Counted from the stretch's first letter, positions 47,065 to 56,883 are shown. The stretch: 64,000 nt of DNA from Nitrospira japonica (GCF_900169565.1 NZ_LT828648.1:1118876-1182875); one strand, 5' to 3'. A program made the numbers and translations. The notes: generated by a model not told the origin, from the sequence alone.

Positions 47065-47421
47065 ATGAATATTTACGAATGGGGCGCTATCCAAGCCTTC
47101 AGGCGAGGTGATAGGGAGCCACTAGCGAAATTGCTCAAAGAACGAGACCTGAGCATGCCTCTTTCGAAGAAACTTTATGAGGTATTTCAAGAGCTAGTTG
47201 ATGGAAAGACAGGCCGAGCGAAAGGTCGTCCAGTGGTTGGAGACCTCTGCGAGCAGATGTACCTCGCCTATCTCGTGGGGTTTCACGTTAGAAATGGTTT
47301 AAGAGTTAAAGAAGCTCTCGACAAAGTTTCTAAGGAGCGGAAGCGCACATTTTCTTATGTCGAGAGGGCTCATCAGAAACACCGCACAGTCGCTTCCCTA
47401 TTCTTTGATCCCTCCAACTGA
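47065..47421 (+). CDS. Hypothetical protein, first gene of the island
   Basis: This 118-residue, basic, helical protein starts MNIYEWGAIQAFRRGD and contains GRPVVGDLCEQMYLAYLVGF near 60. I do not recognise a family; the N-terminal phrase resembles small regulatory proteins of integrative elements. A short purine-rich stretch precedes the ATG. It lies 170 bp after tRNA-Leu. Confidence 0.65.
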   Translation: MNIYEWGAIQAFRRGDREPLAKLLKERDLSMPLSKKLYEVFQELVDGKTGRAKGRPVVGDLCEQMYLAYLVGFHVRNGLRVKEALDKVSKERKRTFSYVERAHQKHRTVASLFFDPSN

Positions 47422-47528
47422 GCTCAATAAATAGCCCCCGTTTGTTAGACCCTAAAAGCGCTAGAACAATCCATCTCGCCTAGGCTAGACATGTCTCCAG
47501 ACAGTTAATTTCTGCGAGGCAAGTCTCA

Positions 47529-47741
47529 ATGGAAACAGTCACTAATAACAAGAAGCCTTCATTTGAGGAACTTGGCGACTGGTTAAGCCCCGAAGAGGTC
47601 CGTGTCTTTCTCGGCCTCGGACGAGCAACCGTCTACGAGTTGATTCGCTCGCGCCAATTGCCCAGTCGTCGCTTCGGTAGACGTATCCGAGTACCGAAGG
47701 CTGCACTGTCTCCTCGCATCGAGTCGATGGTGAACGCATGA
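47529..47741 (+). CDS. Excisionase-family (AlpA/MerR-like) DNA-binding protein
   Basis: This 70-residue protein has a winged helix-turn-helix of the excisionase type: LSPEEVRVFLGLGRATVYELIRS then LPSRRFGRRIRVPKAAL. Such proteins direct excision or regulate the integrase of mobile elements. GAGG stands nine bases before the ATG. The stop overlaps the primase-helicase start as ATGA, so the two are coupled, as in phage satellites and plasmids. Confidence 0.88.
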   Translation: METVTNNKKPSFEELGDWLSPEEVRVFLGLGRATVYELIRSRQLPSRRFGRRIRVPKAALSPRIESMVNA

Positions 47742-49672
47742 AGCCTTGCTCAACCTCCCCAACTGATTGCTCGAATTTGATGACGTCGGCTGAAGTAAAG
47801 ACTGCTGTAGCGGTGCAAATGATCTTGAGGGCTTACGGGAGCGCTCCCGATGAAAAAGGAAAGTGGAATTGCCTGTTTCCCGAACGACATAAGAACGGAG
47901 ATCTACATCATAGCGTTACGGTGAAGGGCGATATCGCGACGTGTTGGAGCCAGAAGTGTTTTGAACAAGCTGACATCTTTCGTCTCGTCGCGCTGAAGGA
48001 AGGCATCCAGACATTTGCCGATCAAAAGAAGCGCGTCATTGAACTCGCAGGACTGAGTAAGAGAAATGGCACCAGGCTTGGGAAAATCGTGGCGACATAT
48101 GACTATACAGACGAGAGAGGAACTCTCCTCTTCCAAGTTCTTCGGTATCATCCCAAAACCTTCCGGCAGCGGCGGCCGGTCGGTCAAAGCGACTGGTTAT
48201 GGAATGTGAATGATACTCGGCTCGTGCTCTACCGTCTGCCGCTAGTGTTGAAGGCCGATTATGTATTAATCGTTGAGGGCGAAAAAGATGTAGAGAGAGC
48301 CTATGAGCTAGGTCTTCCTGCGGGCTGGGCTGCTACGTGTAACCCAATGGGAGCGGAGAAATGGAACGACGGTTACTCCGAGGCTCTAAGCGGCAAACGG
48401 GTGGTCATTCTGCCCGATGCTGATGAACCAGGGCGAAAGCATGGAGCAAAAATCGCGCATTCCCTCACAGGAATAGCCACGAGCGTTGAATGGATAAGTT
48501 TGCCCACAAACGCCAAAGACTTTTCTGAATGGGCGGTAGAGAAAACTGAAAGAGATGTTGCTGGTTTACTCTCAAAGATAGTTCCACAGCCACAAACATT
48601 TGGGCTTCAGTTTACATCGTTGGCTGAACTGCTCACTGAACCCGATGAGCTGACAACATGGCTCGTCGAGCAACGCTTGGTGGTCGGCGGACTGTCGCTG
48701 CTTTGCGGAAAACCAAAAGCCGGGAAAAGCACGTTGGCTCGGAATCTCGCGCTGAGCGTCTCTCGCGGTACTCCCTGGCTTGGCATGGAAACCGTTCAGG
48801 GATTGGTCTTCTATCTTGCCCTTGAAGAGAAACGATCGCAGATACGTAAGCACTTTCAACTGATGGGAGCGACGGGAGCCGAGGCAGTCCATATTTTTTG
48901 CGCCCCCTCGCCTGCAAATGGGCTAACACAACTTAGAGCCGCTACGGAACGCGACAAACCTGTATTGATCATTGTGGATCCTCTATTCCGATTCACGAGA
49001 GTGCGAGACTGCAATGATTACGCGTCGGTTACTTCAGCTCTGGAGCCATTACTTGTTCTGGCACGTGAATCAAATGCACATGTTCTCGCGGTTCATCACT
49101 TGGGAAAGGGAAATCGAGACGGCGGTGATGCCATTCTCGGCTCAACCGCAATTTTTGCCGCAGTTGACGCTGCGCTCATCCTCAAACGTACAGAAAAATA
49201 TCGAACGCTGAGTTCCATTCAGCGCTATGGAGAAGATCTCGAAGAAGTCACTCTCAGCATGGAGGGCGAAAACGGGCTGATTTCCATTGGCCCATTGCGA
49301 AAGGATGCAGAAGAGGTTGCGATAGCTACGCTCATTCTCGACTTTCTAGCAACGCAGGGGAAGCCCGTCGAGGAATCAGTGATTCATGACAACATTTGGA
49401 GTCGTAAGGCAATCAAAGTAAAGGCACTCCGGCGCTTGGTTGAGGATAGGAAGGTTTTACGTCAGGGGGCCGGTAAGAAAGGGAACCCATTTATTTATTC
49501 AAATGCTGGTTTCCTAGTTCCCTCTATATATAGGGAACCAGAAACATGGAAAGGGGAATTGATCGAAAGTCTAAGCAACTCTAAAGGAAATGCTAGTTCC
49601 CATCTGCTTGCGGGTTCCGGGACAGCTTCGAAGTATTCAGAGTCAGAGGCGGAAGTGATCGACCTATGCTGA
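47738..49672 (+). CDS. Primase-helicase: zinc-finger/TOPRIM and RepA-like ATPase
   Basis: This protein has 644 residues. The N-terminus has a CHC2-like zinc site (WNCLFPERH and CWSQKCFEQADIF). A TOPRIM domain follows at about 165-260 (LIVEGEKDVERA; LPDADEPGRKH). The C-terminal half is a RecA-fold helicase of the RepA/AAA_25 type with Walker A GKPKAGKST near 332 and Walker B LIIVDPLFR. It should support replication of the element after excision. It is intact, unlike the mobilization genes downstream. Confidence 0.9.
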   Translation: MKPCSTSPTDCSNLMTSAEVKTAVAVQMILRAYGSAPDEKGKWNCLFPERHKNGDLHHSVTVKGDIATCWSQKCFEQADIFRLVALKEGIQTFADQKKRVIELAGLSKRNGTRLGKIVATYDYTDERGTLLFQVLRYHPKTFRQRRPVGQSDWLWNVNDTRLVLYRLPLVLKADYVLIVEGEKDVERAYELGLPAGWAATCNPMGAEKWNDGYSEALSGKRVVILPDADEPGRKHGAKIAHSLTGIATSVEWISLPTNAKDFSEWAVEKTERDVAGLLSKIVPQPQTFGLQFTSLAELLTEPDELTTWLVEQRLVVGGLSLLCGKPKAGKSTLARNLALSVSRGTPWLGMETVQGLVFYLALEEKRSQIRKHFQLMGATGAEAVHIFCAPSPANGLTQLRAATERDKPVLIIVDPLFRFTRVRDCNDYASVTSALEPLLVLARESNAHVLAVHHLGKGNRDGGDAILGSTAIFAAVDAALILKRTEKYRTLSSIQRYGEDLEEVTLSMEGENGLISIGPLRKDAEEVAIATLILDFLATQGKPVEESVIHDNIWSRKAIKVKALRRLVEDRKVLRQGAGKKGNPFIYSNAGFLVPSIYREPETWKGELIESLSNSKGNASSHLLAGSGTASKYSESEAEVIDLC

Positions 49673-50022
49673 TTGAAACCTCCCTACCTCTAATACTGCT
49701 GATACCTTCTGGTGAACTTCGGCTGAAGGCAGGCCAGTTCGTGGACCTTCCTGATGAGCAGGCCAAGCGATTAATAGAGAAGGCCGCCGGTAAGGTTCGA
49801 GTAGTGTCATTATCTAAGCCCGTGATGATCCAATCGCCGCTTCGTCAACCACGTTCTGTATATTGGGAACGGGCGGATGGATCAATTGCTGGACCAGCGG
49901 AACCAGAGATTTTGGAATGCGTGGAAGTTGGGTCCCAGGAATCCTTTTGGGTGGTGGTGCAGTATGAAGGGGTGCCAGTCTGGATCTCTTCGGCCGTATT
50001 GAGGACCGATCGGGGTGTTTGA
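49666..50022 (+). CDS. Hypothetical protein
   Basis: This 118-residue protein starts MLIETSLPLILLIPSGELRL and overlaps the end of the primase-helicase by 7 bp. It is beta-rich with a C-terminal phrase SFWVVVQYEGVPVWISSAVL. No family recognised. It is likely cotranscribed with the primase-helicase. Confidence 0.6.
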   Translation: MLIETSLPLILLIPSGELRLKAGQFVDLPDEQAKRLIEKAAGKVRVVSLSKPVMIQSPLRQPRSVYWERADGSIAGPAEPEILECVEVGSQESFWVVVQYEGVPVWISSAVLRTDRGV

Positions 50023-50103
50023 ACACAGGGCCCGACCCACACCTTTGATGGACCAGTATGAATGGTCTCTTTCTCTTCAACGGTTGTTAAAGGATTCTGA
50101 CCT

Positions 50104-50652
50104 GTGAACAATCTTCGATTGAAGCATCGCCGATTTGTTGAAGAATACGTGATCGATTTCAATGGTGCACAGGCCGCAATTCGCGCGGGCTACTCCAAAA
50201 AGACAGCTCGACAGATCGGTCAGAGATTGTTGACAAATGTTGACATTACGAAGGCGATCGAGCAGCGAATGAGGCATTTCACTATGCAATGCGAACTCAA
50301 GACCGAAGCTATACTTAGGCAGCTCACGCGGATCTGCTTTTCAGATATACGAAAGATTTTCGATTCCGATGGCAAACCTCTGAAGTTGCATCAACTCGAC
50401 GACGACACAGCCGCCGCAGTCTCAAGTATGGAAGTAGCCGGCAGCAGCATTAAGATTCGATTCTGGAATAAAATTGACGCGTTGAGTCTCGCCGTCCGGA
50501 TCCTGAACTTGTTCAAAGAGGATACGCTTGCTCAGACCCAAGAGGATAAATACGTGATGATTGTGCCGGCGACCGCTACACACGAAGAATGGTCAAAATG
50601 TGTGGAACAACAAACCAAGCAGAAGCCAAATGGTCCGTTTGGCCCCAAGTAA
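50104..50652 (+). CDS. Phage terminase small subunit (orphan)
   Basis: This 182-residue protein starts at GTG, with AAGGA nine bases upstream. The N-terminal helix-turn-helix LKHRRFVEEYVIDFNGAQAAIRAGYS and the following KKTARQIGQRLLTN are classic for the Terminase_2 family, which recognises packaging sites on phage DNA. No large subunit, portal or capsid gene is near. In satellites such orphan subunits can redirect helper-phage packaging; here it might equally be a phage remnant. The 264 bp after it (50653-50916) hold nothing I can support. Confidence 0.88.
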   Translation: MNNLRLKHRRFVEEYVIDFNGAQAAIRAGYSKKTARQIGQRLLTNVDITKAIEQRMRHFTMQCELKTEAILRQLTRICFSDIRKIFDSDGKPLKLHQLDDDTAAAVSSMEVAGSSIKIRFWNKIDALSLAVRILNLFKEDTLAQTQEDKYVMIVPATATHEEWSKCVEQQTKQKPNGPFGPK

Positions 50653-50916
50653 AAAGGGTTTCTATGGCAATAACTTGCAAAGGATACTAACAAACTGAAA
50701 ACCCAAGGACTTTTGCGGACGAAAAGTAGGAGGAGGCTGTCGATTGCCATACGAAGGGTCTATCGCCTGTCATCGACGAACGATTCGGGATATATCTCAA
50801 GGTGCCCGTGTGATCATGTCTAGGTTCCGATCGTGTTCTTAGGTCTCACTAACAAAAGGCGCTCTACGTGCGCTCTAACAGGCATGTGCTAACCATCATC
50901 TAACCAAGGAGGCTTT

Positions 50917-51530
50917 GTGACTACGACCATTGAAAAGACACTGCGGAACCAGACTATGACCGTTGTGTGCAACAGGTCGAATCGCTCAAAGGTGAGCGCG
51001 CGTAGTTGGTGAAGCGGCAGGCGCAAGCACAAGAGGATCTGGAGCGGTTGAACTGCGAGATCCGAGACGCCGAACGTTCACAGGCCAGTTCGACAACCTT
51101 GACCAAGCTTCGCAGTGCGCGAACCACAGCCAAAGAAACAAGCGACGACGTGCAGATGTGCTTAGAAGCCTTCCCTCGGGAGCTTGAACTGGCTGAAGGT
51201 GCCGTCATCGGAGCGAAGCGAGCTTGTACGGCTGAACGGTATACGGCCTTGGTCGAGTGTCAGCGCAAGCTAGTCCAAATGATTTCCGAAGCTCTCGAAA
51301 GGATCTTCCAGTCCATGAAGATGAAGGAGAGTCTCGCCATTCAGCAGAGGCAGCTGTTGGCCGGCATCGGCAATTACAACTTCTCCCTCGAGAGTGTGCG
51401 CCTGGCGACCTGTGTGGAACTCGGGAAGAGGTTTGCGATCGCGGCGGGCTCTCCGGAGCGGCCAACGTCGATTATGGAGCTCGATTGGACATGCCGGTAT
51501 ATGAACCGGGGCGGGGGGTTGGTGGACTAA
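50917..51530 (+). pseudogene. Broken coiled-coil protein gene (frameshift plus in-frame TAG)
   Basis: GTG 50917 is preceded by AAGGAGG at ideal spacing and opens VTTTIEKTLRNQ. A one-base loss near 50952 then moves the frame; the next frame reads DYDRCVQQVESLKGERA, hits TAG at 51003-51005, and continues LVKRQAQAQEDLERLN to 51530. The pieces make one coherent coiled-coil protein of about 200 residues. Only the part after the TAG is open (174 codons from TTG/GTG 51006-51009). No family recognised. Two lesions point to decay. Confidence 0.7.
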
Positions 51531-51884
51531 GGAGTCCAAGCACCGTGAGCGAGCAGACCCACCCAACTCGAAGCGGCAAATCTTAGAGAATCGTCAGTCC
51601 AACGGCCAGACATTCCAGACCATGGCGAAGCCCTTAAAGTCTTCGACTTGATAGTCCACGGGGAACAGAGCGGCATGCGAAGGAAGGGATGAACGGTGAA
51701 GGGCATGGTGACCTTATAGCGAGATCGATTGTAGGTTAGCTGGAAAGGTGACTCGAGAACCACATGCAACAAATACGTGCATAATCCATCCTAACGGAGA
51801 TTCCGCGTGAAAATCGTTCTCTGAATTGACCTCTTTCATAGGGACGGCATACACTCCTGCTCTATTTCCTTGAGGCGATGAGAG
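51531..51884. other. Intergenic region with a possible gene remnant
   Basis: On the minus strand, 51772 down to about 51578 encodes two protein-like pieces in different frames: LESPFQLTYNRSRYKVTMPF and then LFPVDYQVEDFKGFAMVWNV before a stop. They may be the tail of a frameshifted gene. No start, ribosome-binding site or family could be assigned. The rest appears to be the leader of the helicase-nuclease gene. Confidence 0.3.
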
Positions 51885-54800
51885 ATGAGCCCAGCGGCAA
51901 CGCTACTTCACAAGTTGCTTGAGTATATTCATGAGCAAGCGAAAGAGATTGATCCTCGTGGCTTTCGCCTATCCGCATCAAAAGGTTTGGTCTGGCGTCG
52001 AGAGGACCTTAGTGGCCTCCCAGGTATAGACTTTGATGTAAAAATCGACGGCGATCATATCTGGCTTAGGCTCCGCCGCCTCGAAGCTACTTCACCCCCA
52101 GCCACTCCGACCACCCACAAGGACATTATCCGTGTAAGCGTCGACCCGCACGGACCGAAGCCATTGGTCGACGAAGCAGCATTCCTTCATCGCATGACTC
52201 AGCTGCTCGCTGACAAGATACCGGAAGATCAAGCCACCATTGAGGCACGCGAGCGAGCTGCACTAGAGAACGTGTTGAAGGAGTATTCCACGCTATGGGA
52301 GTCCTGGGCGGAAGGCGAATGCCCCCGACGCAAGACCATCGAATTATATGGTGACCTATTTGCCATCAAACACCAATTGGAAGCTGAGGAAACAGCAAAA
52401 CCGCAGGAGTTGGTGTGGGGTATTGGCGCTTCATTGTGGAACCTACCATGGGAAGAGGGGATTGTTAACTTCGAATATCCACTGATCACCCAGGCCGTTG
52501 AAATATTCATGGACGAGGCGACTCTGGCGTTAGACATCCGGCCTCGTGCCACTCCATCACGCGTGGAGATGGATGCCTTCATTGCCTGCGGTGTCGCCGG
52601 GGCGGCCGAGGTCGAACGTGCCATGCGCGCGCACCTTGACGCTCACAGGGACCAGCCTGTCACGCCCTTTGACAGTTCCAGCTACAGCGACATATTGAAA
52701 CTCGCGGCAGGTGGATTAGATAGCCAAGGCTCCTATCAGGAATGTCTTGCTCCTGAGTCTGTGTTTCCGAGCCCGGGAGACCATCTGATCGTGACAAATA
52801 CCTGGGCAGTGTTGGCCAGACCCCGTTCCAACAATTACCTGCTCGAGGATCTTCGGCATCTGCAGGAGAGTTTGGACGCAGGTTGCCCTATTCCCATGGG
52901 TCCACAGGCCTTAGTCACGCGACCTACAGACCTTCAGATCGAGCCTGATTCAATCAGATTCCGAGGATTGTCGAGCCGAGGCGATGTGGGCAACGGTCCG
53001 GTGAGGGAACTCTACTTTCCACTTCCTTATAACGATGAGCAAGTCACAATCATCAAATGCCTCGAACGAGCCGCCGGTGTGACCGTTCAAGGCCCGCCGG
53101 GAACAGGGAAAACCCATACAATAGCCAACATCATCTGTCACTACTTGGCGACGGGACGCCGCGTCCTTGTGACCTCGAGAGGAGAACCTGCACTCGAGGT
53201 CCTCCAGAAGAATATTCCGGAGGAAGTTCGACCACTCACAGTCGCCTTGCTCGCAAGTGACCGGGAGGGAGTCCGGCAATTTCAAGCCTCTGTCGAAAGT
53301 ATTCAGCATCAGGTTTCGCAGCTCAATCTGGAGCAGGCTCGACAGGACATTGTATTGCTGCAGAATGCGATCGGAAGGGCTCATGTGGATGTCATGGGAA
53401 TTGACAAACGAGTAGATGAAATTGCCCTCTCGCAACTCTCTCACGTCATCGTCGACACGGTCGAACGACGCCCCCAGGAATTGGCGGAGCTTGTAGTATC
53501 TGGTGAAGACCGTTTTGGGTGGTTCGATGACTCGGTTACGCTTACCCCTGACCAAGCACCTCCTCTATCACAGGAAGAAGCCGGAGAGCTACGAGCCGCA
53601 AGGCGCCGTCTTGCGGCGGATCTTGTGTATGTTCAGACCGTGATCCCCTCTGCGGACGACTTGCTTCCGACTGCGCGGATAGCCTCTCTCCATGAGGTGC
53701 TATCGCAGATGAAAGTTATCGAAACAGAGATCTTTGAGGGGACACTTCCTTCCTTGAAAGCGATAACCCCTGATGTGCTCCAATCTGCTCGTGATTTGAC
53801 GGCCTGTCTTGTTGAGGCAATAGAATTGACGGAGACACTAGAGCGCATTGCCGACACCTGGCCTATGACGCTTCGCACTAAGTGCAAATTGAGTTCGTTC
53901 GCGGCCGAACGTCAAGCGCTTGAATCGCTTTTCGCCGACGTGACGAGCCTGACGAGGGCAAGGGCGCAGTTTCTCCATCGTCCGGTCAAATTCCCCGAAG
54001 CAGGACTCATGTCGCCCAAGACTCGTGAGGCAGTCATGCGCGCGGTTTCCGATGGTAAACCATTTGGGATGCTGTCATTTGGCCAAACCGAGGCCAAGAC
54101 CCACCTTGCGAACGTGCGTATTGGCGGGCTGCCGCCTCAGACAGCTGCGGATTGGATGCACCTACTTCGCTTTCTCAACCTCCATGAGGAAATGTTGTCT
54201 TTTACGGTACGTTGGAACCATCTGGCATCCGATCTCTCGCTTCCTAGCTTCACTCACCACGGCAATCTCCTACGCGAGATTGAAGTCGTCGTGACAACTG
54301 CACAGAACGCCCATCGGCTGGCAACCCATTACGATGTGGTACTGCCCAAGCAAGCTGAGGCCGTATTTCTGCAAGCACCACATGAAGCCCTTTCAGGTTC
54401 GTCATCGGAATTAAAGATCATTCGGGATCATCTCCTAAGACATCTTCACAGAGTGAACCTGGCACAAGCAGCCACGGAACTCGCGATGCTCCGAGAAAAG
54501 TTGGCGGGAAAGACTGGGCCGATCGTTGAACAATTCCATATATTCCTCCAAGGCACACTTGGCAATCCGCAGATCACGACCGAAAGCGTTGTAGCTCGAT
54601 ATGCCGACTTACTCGCGGAACTGGCACGCCTTGCTAGTCTGTCCCGTCAACTCGCTCTCGTTTGCGATCTTGGGACACGGCTTCAAAAGGCAGGGGCTCC
54701 GAAATTAGCGGAACGCGTCCGCACTCACCCTCTGACCACTTCGGGAGATGATACAGTCTTTCCCGTATCCTGGCGTGAGGCCTGGAATTGGGCTCGCATG

Positions 54801-56480
54801 CGAACACATCTGGAGGCTATCGAGTCACGTCAGGAACTACATGCACTGGCAGCACGGCGACAGGAACTTGAAGCTGGGTTAGCGCGGCTCTATAGGGAAC
54901 TCGTCGCAAAGGCTGCATGGATCTCGACAAAGCAGAATGCAACACATCTAGTGCTCCAGGCCTTGGCTGGATACGCGACGGCCATCCGACGTATAGGGCA
55001 AGGGACTGGCCCTAATGCGACTCGATATCGCCGTGATGCTCGCGATGCGATGACGGATGCGGCTGGAGCGGTGCCTTGTTGGATTATGAGTCATGCGCGG
55101 ATTTCCGAGGCAATGCCAGCGGACATTGGTGCATTTGATCTAGTTATTGTGGATGAAGCCAGTCAATCGGATCTCTGGGCATTGCCTGCAATCTTGCGGG
55201 GGAAAAAGGTTCTCATTGTTGGAGATGATAAGCAGGTTTCACCAGATGCGGGTTTTATTGCAGGAGAGAGAATTCGAGAACTGAAAGCTCGGTTCCTGAC
55301 TGAGCAGCCATACGGTGTCGAGATGACACCCGAGAAGTCGCTCTACGACCTCGCCGCCCGTGTATTTGCGTCTGACCAAGTCATGCTTCGGGAGCACTTT
55401 CGATGTGTCCCTTCGATCATCGCATACTCTAATCGCATGTTCTACGGAGGCAAAATTTGGCCATTGCGCATTCCCCGACCGAGCGAACGGATCGATCCAC
55501 CGTTGATAGATCTCTATGTTGAAGGAGGGATTCGAGATTCGCGCGATCGCAACACATCTGAGGCACAGGCCATTGCTGAAGAGATTGAGAGCATTCTTCG
55601 AGACAAACGGTTTGCGAATCGGACCATCGGCGTGGTGTCTCTACTCGGGATTGAACAGGCCAAATACATTGACATGGTAGTACGAAAGCGATGCGATGGG
55701 CCAGAGCTCATTCGACGGCGATTTGAGTGCGGCGATGCTCGTACATTTCAAGGAAGCGAGCGCCATATCATGTTTCTCAGCATGGTCGTCGATACGGCGA
55801 ACTGCAAAGCGTTGTCAGGGACCATGTTCGAACAGCGTTTCAATGTTGCGGCATCTCGAGCTAGAGACCGTATGTATTTGGTTCGATCGGTAAACATTGC
55901 CTCACTTTCCGATAGAGATATTCGCAAGACCTTACTTGTGCATTTTGACAAACCAATGGTAACCGATGAAGCCGAAGCAGATCGCTTAATCGAGCGTTGT
56001 GAGTCTGAATTCGAGAAACAGATGTTCAATGCCCTCGTGGACAAAGGGTATCGCGTTATTCCCCAAGTAAAGACCGGGGCCTATCGGATTGATATGGTGG
56101 TAGAAGGAGCCGGGGATGCCAGGCTCGCGATCGAGTGTGATGGCGATCAATTTCATGGACCTGATCGATGGCCACATGACATGAGCCGCCAGCGTATTCT
56201 TGAGCGGGCGGGATGGCGCCTCTGGCGGTGCTTTGCTTCGACGTGGATCTTACATCGTAAGACCGTCTTCAACGAGCTAATAGGTGTCCTTGATTCTATG
56301 GGTATCGCTCCCATCGGGGCACTGACCCAGGCACCAACCTTGGTAGAAAAGCGCCAGTGGGTAAGTCCTGCATTGAGTTCGGAACCACTTCCCGTTCCTA
56401 CTGACGGACCTTCAATAAAGCCCTCCTTGATACCGCCAAACCTGCGTGCCGCTAAATCTCCACCTTTTGCTTATGATTGA
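51885..56480 (+). CDS. SF1 helicase fused to Vsr/MTES_1575-like nuclease (probable defence protein)
   Basis: This protein has 1531 residues. Residues 1-370 are unassigned. The helicase has Walker A GPPGTGKT at 403-410, a long helical insertion (about 480-1040), Walker B VIVDEASQ around 1090, motif III VGDDKQVSP, HFRC near 1168 and a motif VI-like FNVAASRARDRMYLV near 1320. The C-terminal domain (about 1370-1485) has ESEFEKQMFNAL, RIDMVVEG and IECDGDQFHG, the very-short-patch/MTES_1575 nuclease fold. Single-gene helicase-nuclease fusions of this general plan (for example DUF4011-helicase-Vsr, Hhe) are known anti-phage proteins. The N-terminus here does not look like DUF4011. It is intact. Confidence 0.85.
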   Translation: MSPAATLLHKLLEYIHEQAKEIDPRGFRLSASKGLVWRREDLSGLPGIDFDVKIDGDHIWLRLRRLEATSPPATPTTHKDIIRVSVDPHGPKPLVDEAAFLHRMTQLLADKIPEDQATIEARERAALENVLKEYSTLWESWAEGECPRRKTIELYGDLFAIKHQLEAEETAKPQELVWGIGASLWNLPWEEGIVNFEYPLITQAVEIFMDEATLALDIRPRATPSRVEMDAFIACGVAGAAEVERAMRAHLDAHRDQPVTPFDSSSYSDILKLAAGGLDSQGSYQECLAPESVFPSPGDHLIVTNTWAVLARPRSNNYLLEDLRHLQESLDAGCPIPMGPQALVTRPTDLQIEPDSIRFRGLSSRGDVGNGPVRELYFPLPYNDEQVTIIKCLERAAGVTVQGPPGTGKTHTIANIICHYLATGRRVLVTSRGEPALEVLQKNIPEEVRPLTVALLASDREGVRQFQASVESIQHQVSQLNLEQARQDIVLLQNAIGRAHVDVMGIDKRVDEIALSQLSHVIVDTVERRPQELAELVVSGEDRFGWFDDSVTLTPDQAPPLSQEEAGELRAARRRLAADLVYVQTVIPSADDLLPTARIASLHEVLSQMKVIETEIFEGTLPSLKAITPDVLQSARDLTACLVEAIELTETLERIADTWPMTLRTKCKLSSFAAERQALESLFADVTSLTRARAQFLHRPVKFPEAGLMSPKTREAVMRAVSDGKPFGMLSFGQTEAKTHLANVRIGGLPPQTAADWMHLLRFLNLHEEMLSFTVRWNHLASDLSLPSFTHHGNLLREIEVVVTTAQNAHRLATHYDVVLPKQAEAVFLQAPHEALSGSSSELKIIRDHLLRHLHRVNLAQAATELAMLREKLAGKTGPIVEQFHIFLQGTLGNPQITTESVVARYADLLAELARLASLSRQLALVCDLGTRLQKAGAPKLAERVRTHPLTTSGDDTVFPVSWREAWNWARMRTHLEAIESRQELHALAARRQELEAGLARLYRELVAKAAWISTKQNATHLVLQALAGYATAIRRIGQGTGPNATRYRRDARDAMTDAAGAVPCWIMSHARISEAMPADIGAFDLVIVDEASQSDLWALPAILRGKKVLIVGDDKQVSPDAGFIAGERIRELKARFLTEQPYGVEMTPEKSLYDLAARVFASDQVMLREHFRCVPSIIAYSNRMFYGGKIWPLRIPRPSERIDPPLIDLYVEGGIRDSRDRNTSEAQAIAEEIESILRDKRFANRTIGVVSLLGIEQAKYIDMVVRKRCDGPELIRRRFECGDARTFQGSERHIMFLSMVVDTANCKALSGTMFEQRFNVAASRARDRMYLVRSVNIASLSDRDIRKTLLVHFDKPMVTDEAEADRLIERCESEFEKQMFNALVDKGYRVIPQVKTGAYRIDMVVEGAGDARLAIECDGDQFHGPDRWPHDMSRQRILERAGWRLWRCFASTWILHRKTVFNELIGVLDSMGIAPIGALTQAPTLVEKRQWVSPALSSEPLPVPTDGPSIKPSLIPPNLRAAKSPPFAYD

Positions 56481-56645
56481 TCCAGCAACCTTGCCGGAAT
56501 AGGTATGAATTGAGGCTTATCAAAACACTAAGGCAGTCCTTGTAAACGTGTCACTGAGTTCGAACGGCTCCTTCGGCCCCAACCTCAATTCCCCAAGATT
56601 CCGCAAGGTTGCAAAGACCGCTAACCGACTGCCAACCACCAGGAC

Positions 56646-56873
56646 TTAGAGTTCACGGCAATCCCATTCCATGAAATCTGCCTGTCCAATATATCTGGCG
56701 GCAGTCAATTCGATATTGTGTGAGGCGGCAAATGCTTGAGCTTCTGCGAAGGAAGAAAATTTCGCCACAGCTGGCGGAATGTCTGTGATGCCTCCGCTCT
56801 TGCTAATGTAGAAGTTTCTTCCTCCGTGCTGCTCAGGCAAAGCGAAGATCACAAAGCGCCGCCTCAGTCCCAT
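56646..56873 (-). CDS. Small hypothetical protein
   Basis: This 75-residue protein starts MGLRRRFVIFALPEQHGGRN and has a helix with SFAEAQAFAASHNIEL. AGGAGG stands six bases before the ATG. It follows the RHH-like gene by 10 bp on the same strand. Function unknown. The 165 bp between the helicase-nuclease stop and this gene hold no gene, only the tRNA-end-like stretch. Confidence 0.65.
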   Translation of the reverse strand: MGLRRRFVIFALPEQHGGRNFYISKSGGITDIPPAVAKFSSFAEAQAFAASHNIELTAARYIGQADFMEWDCREL

Positions 56874-56883
56874 GACCGGCCTC

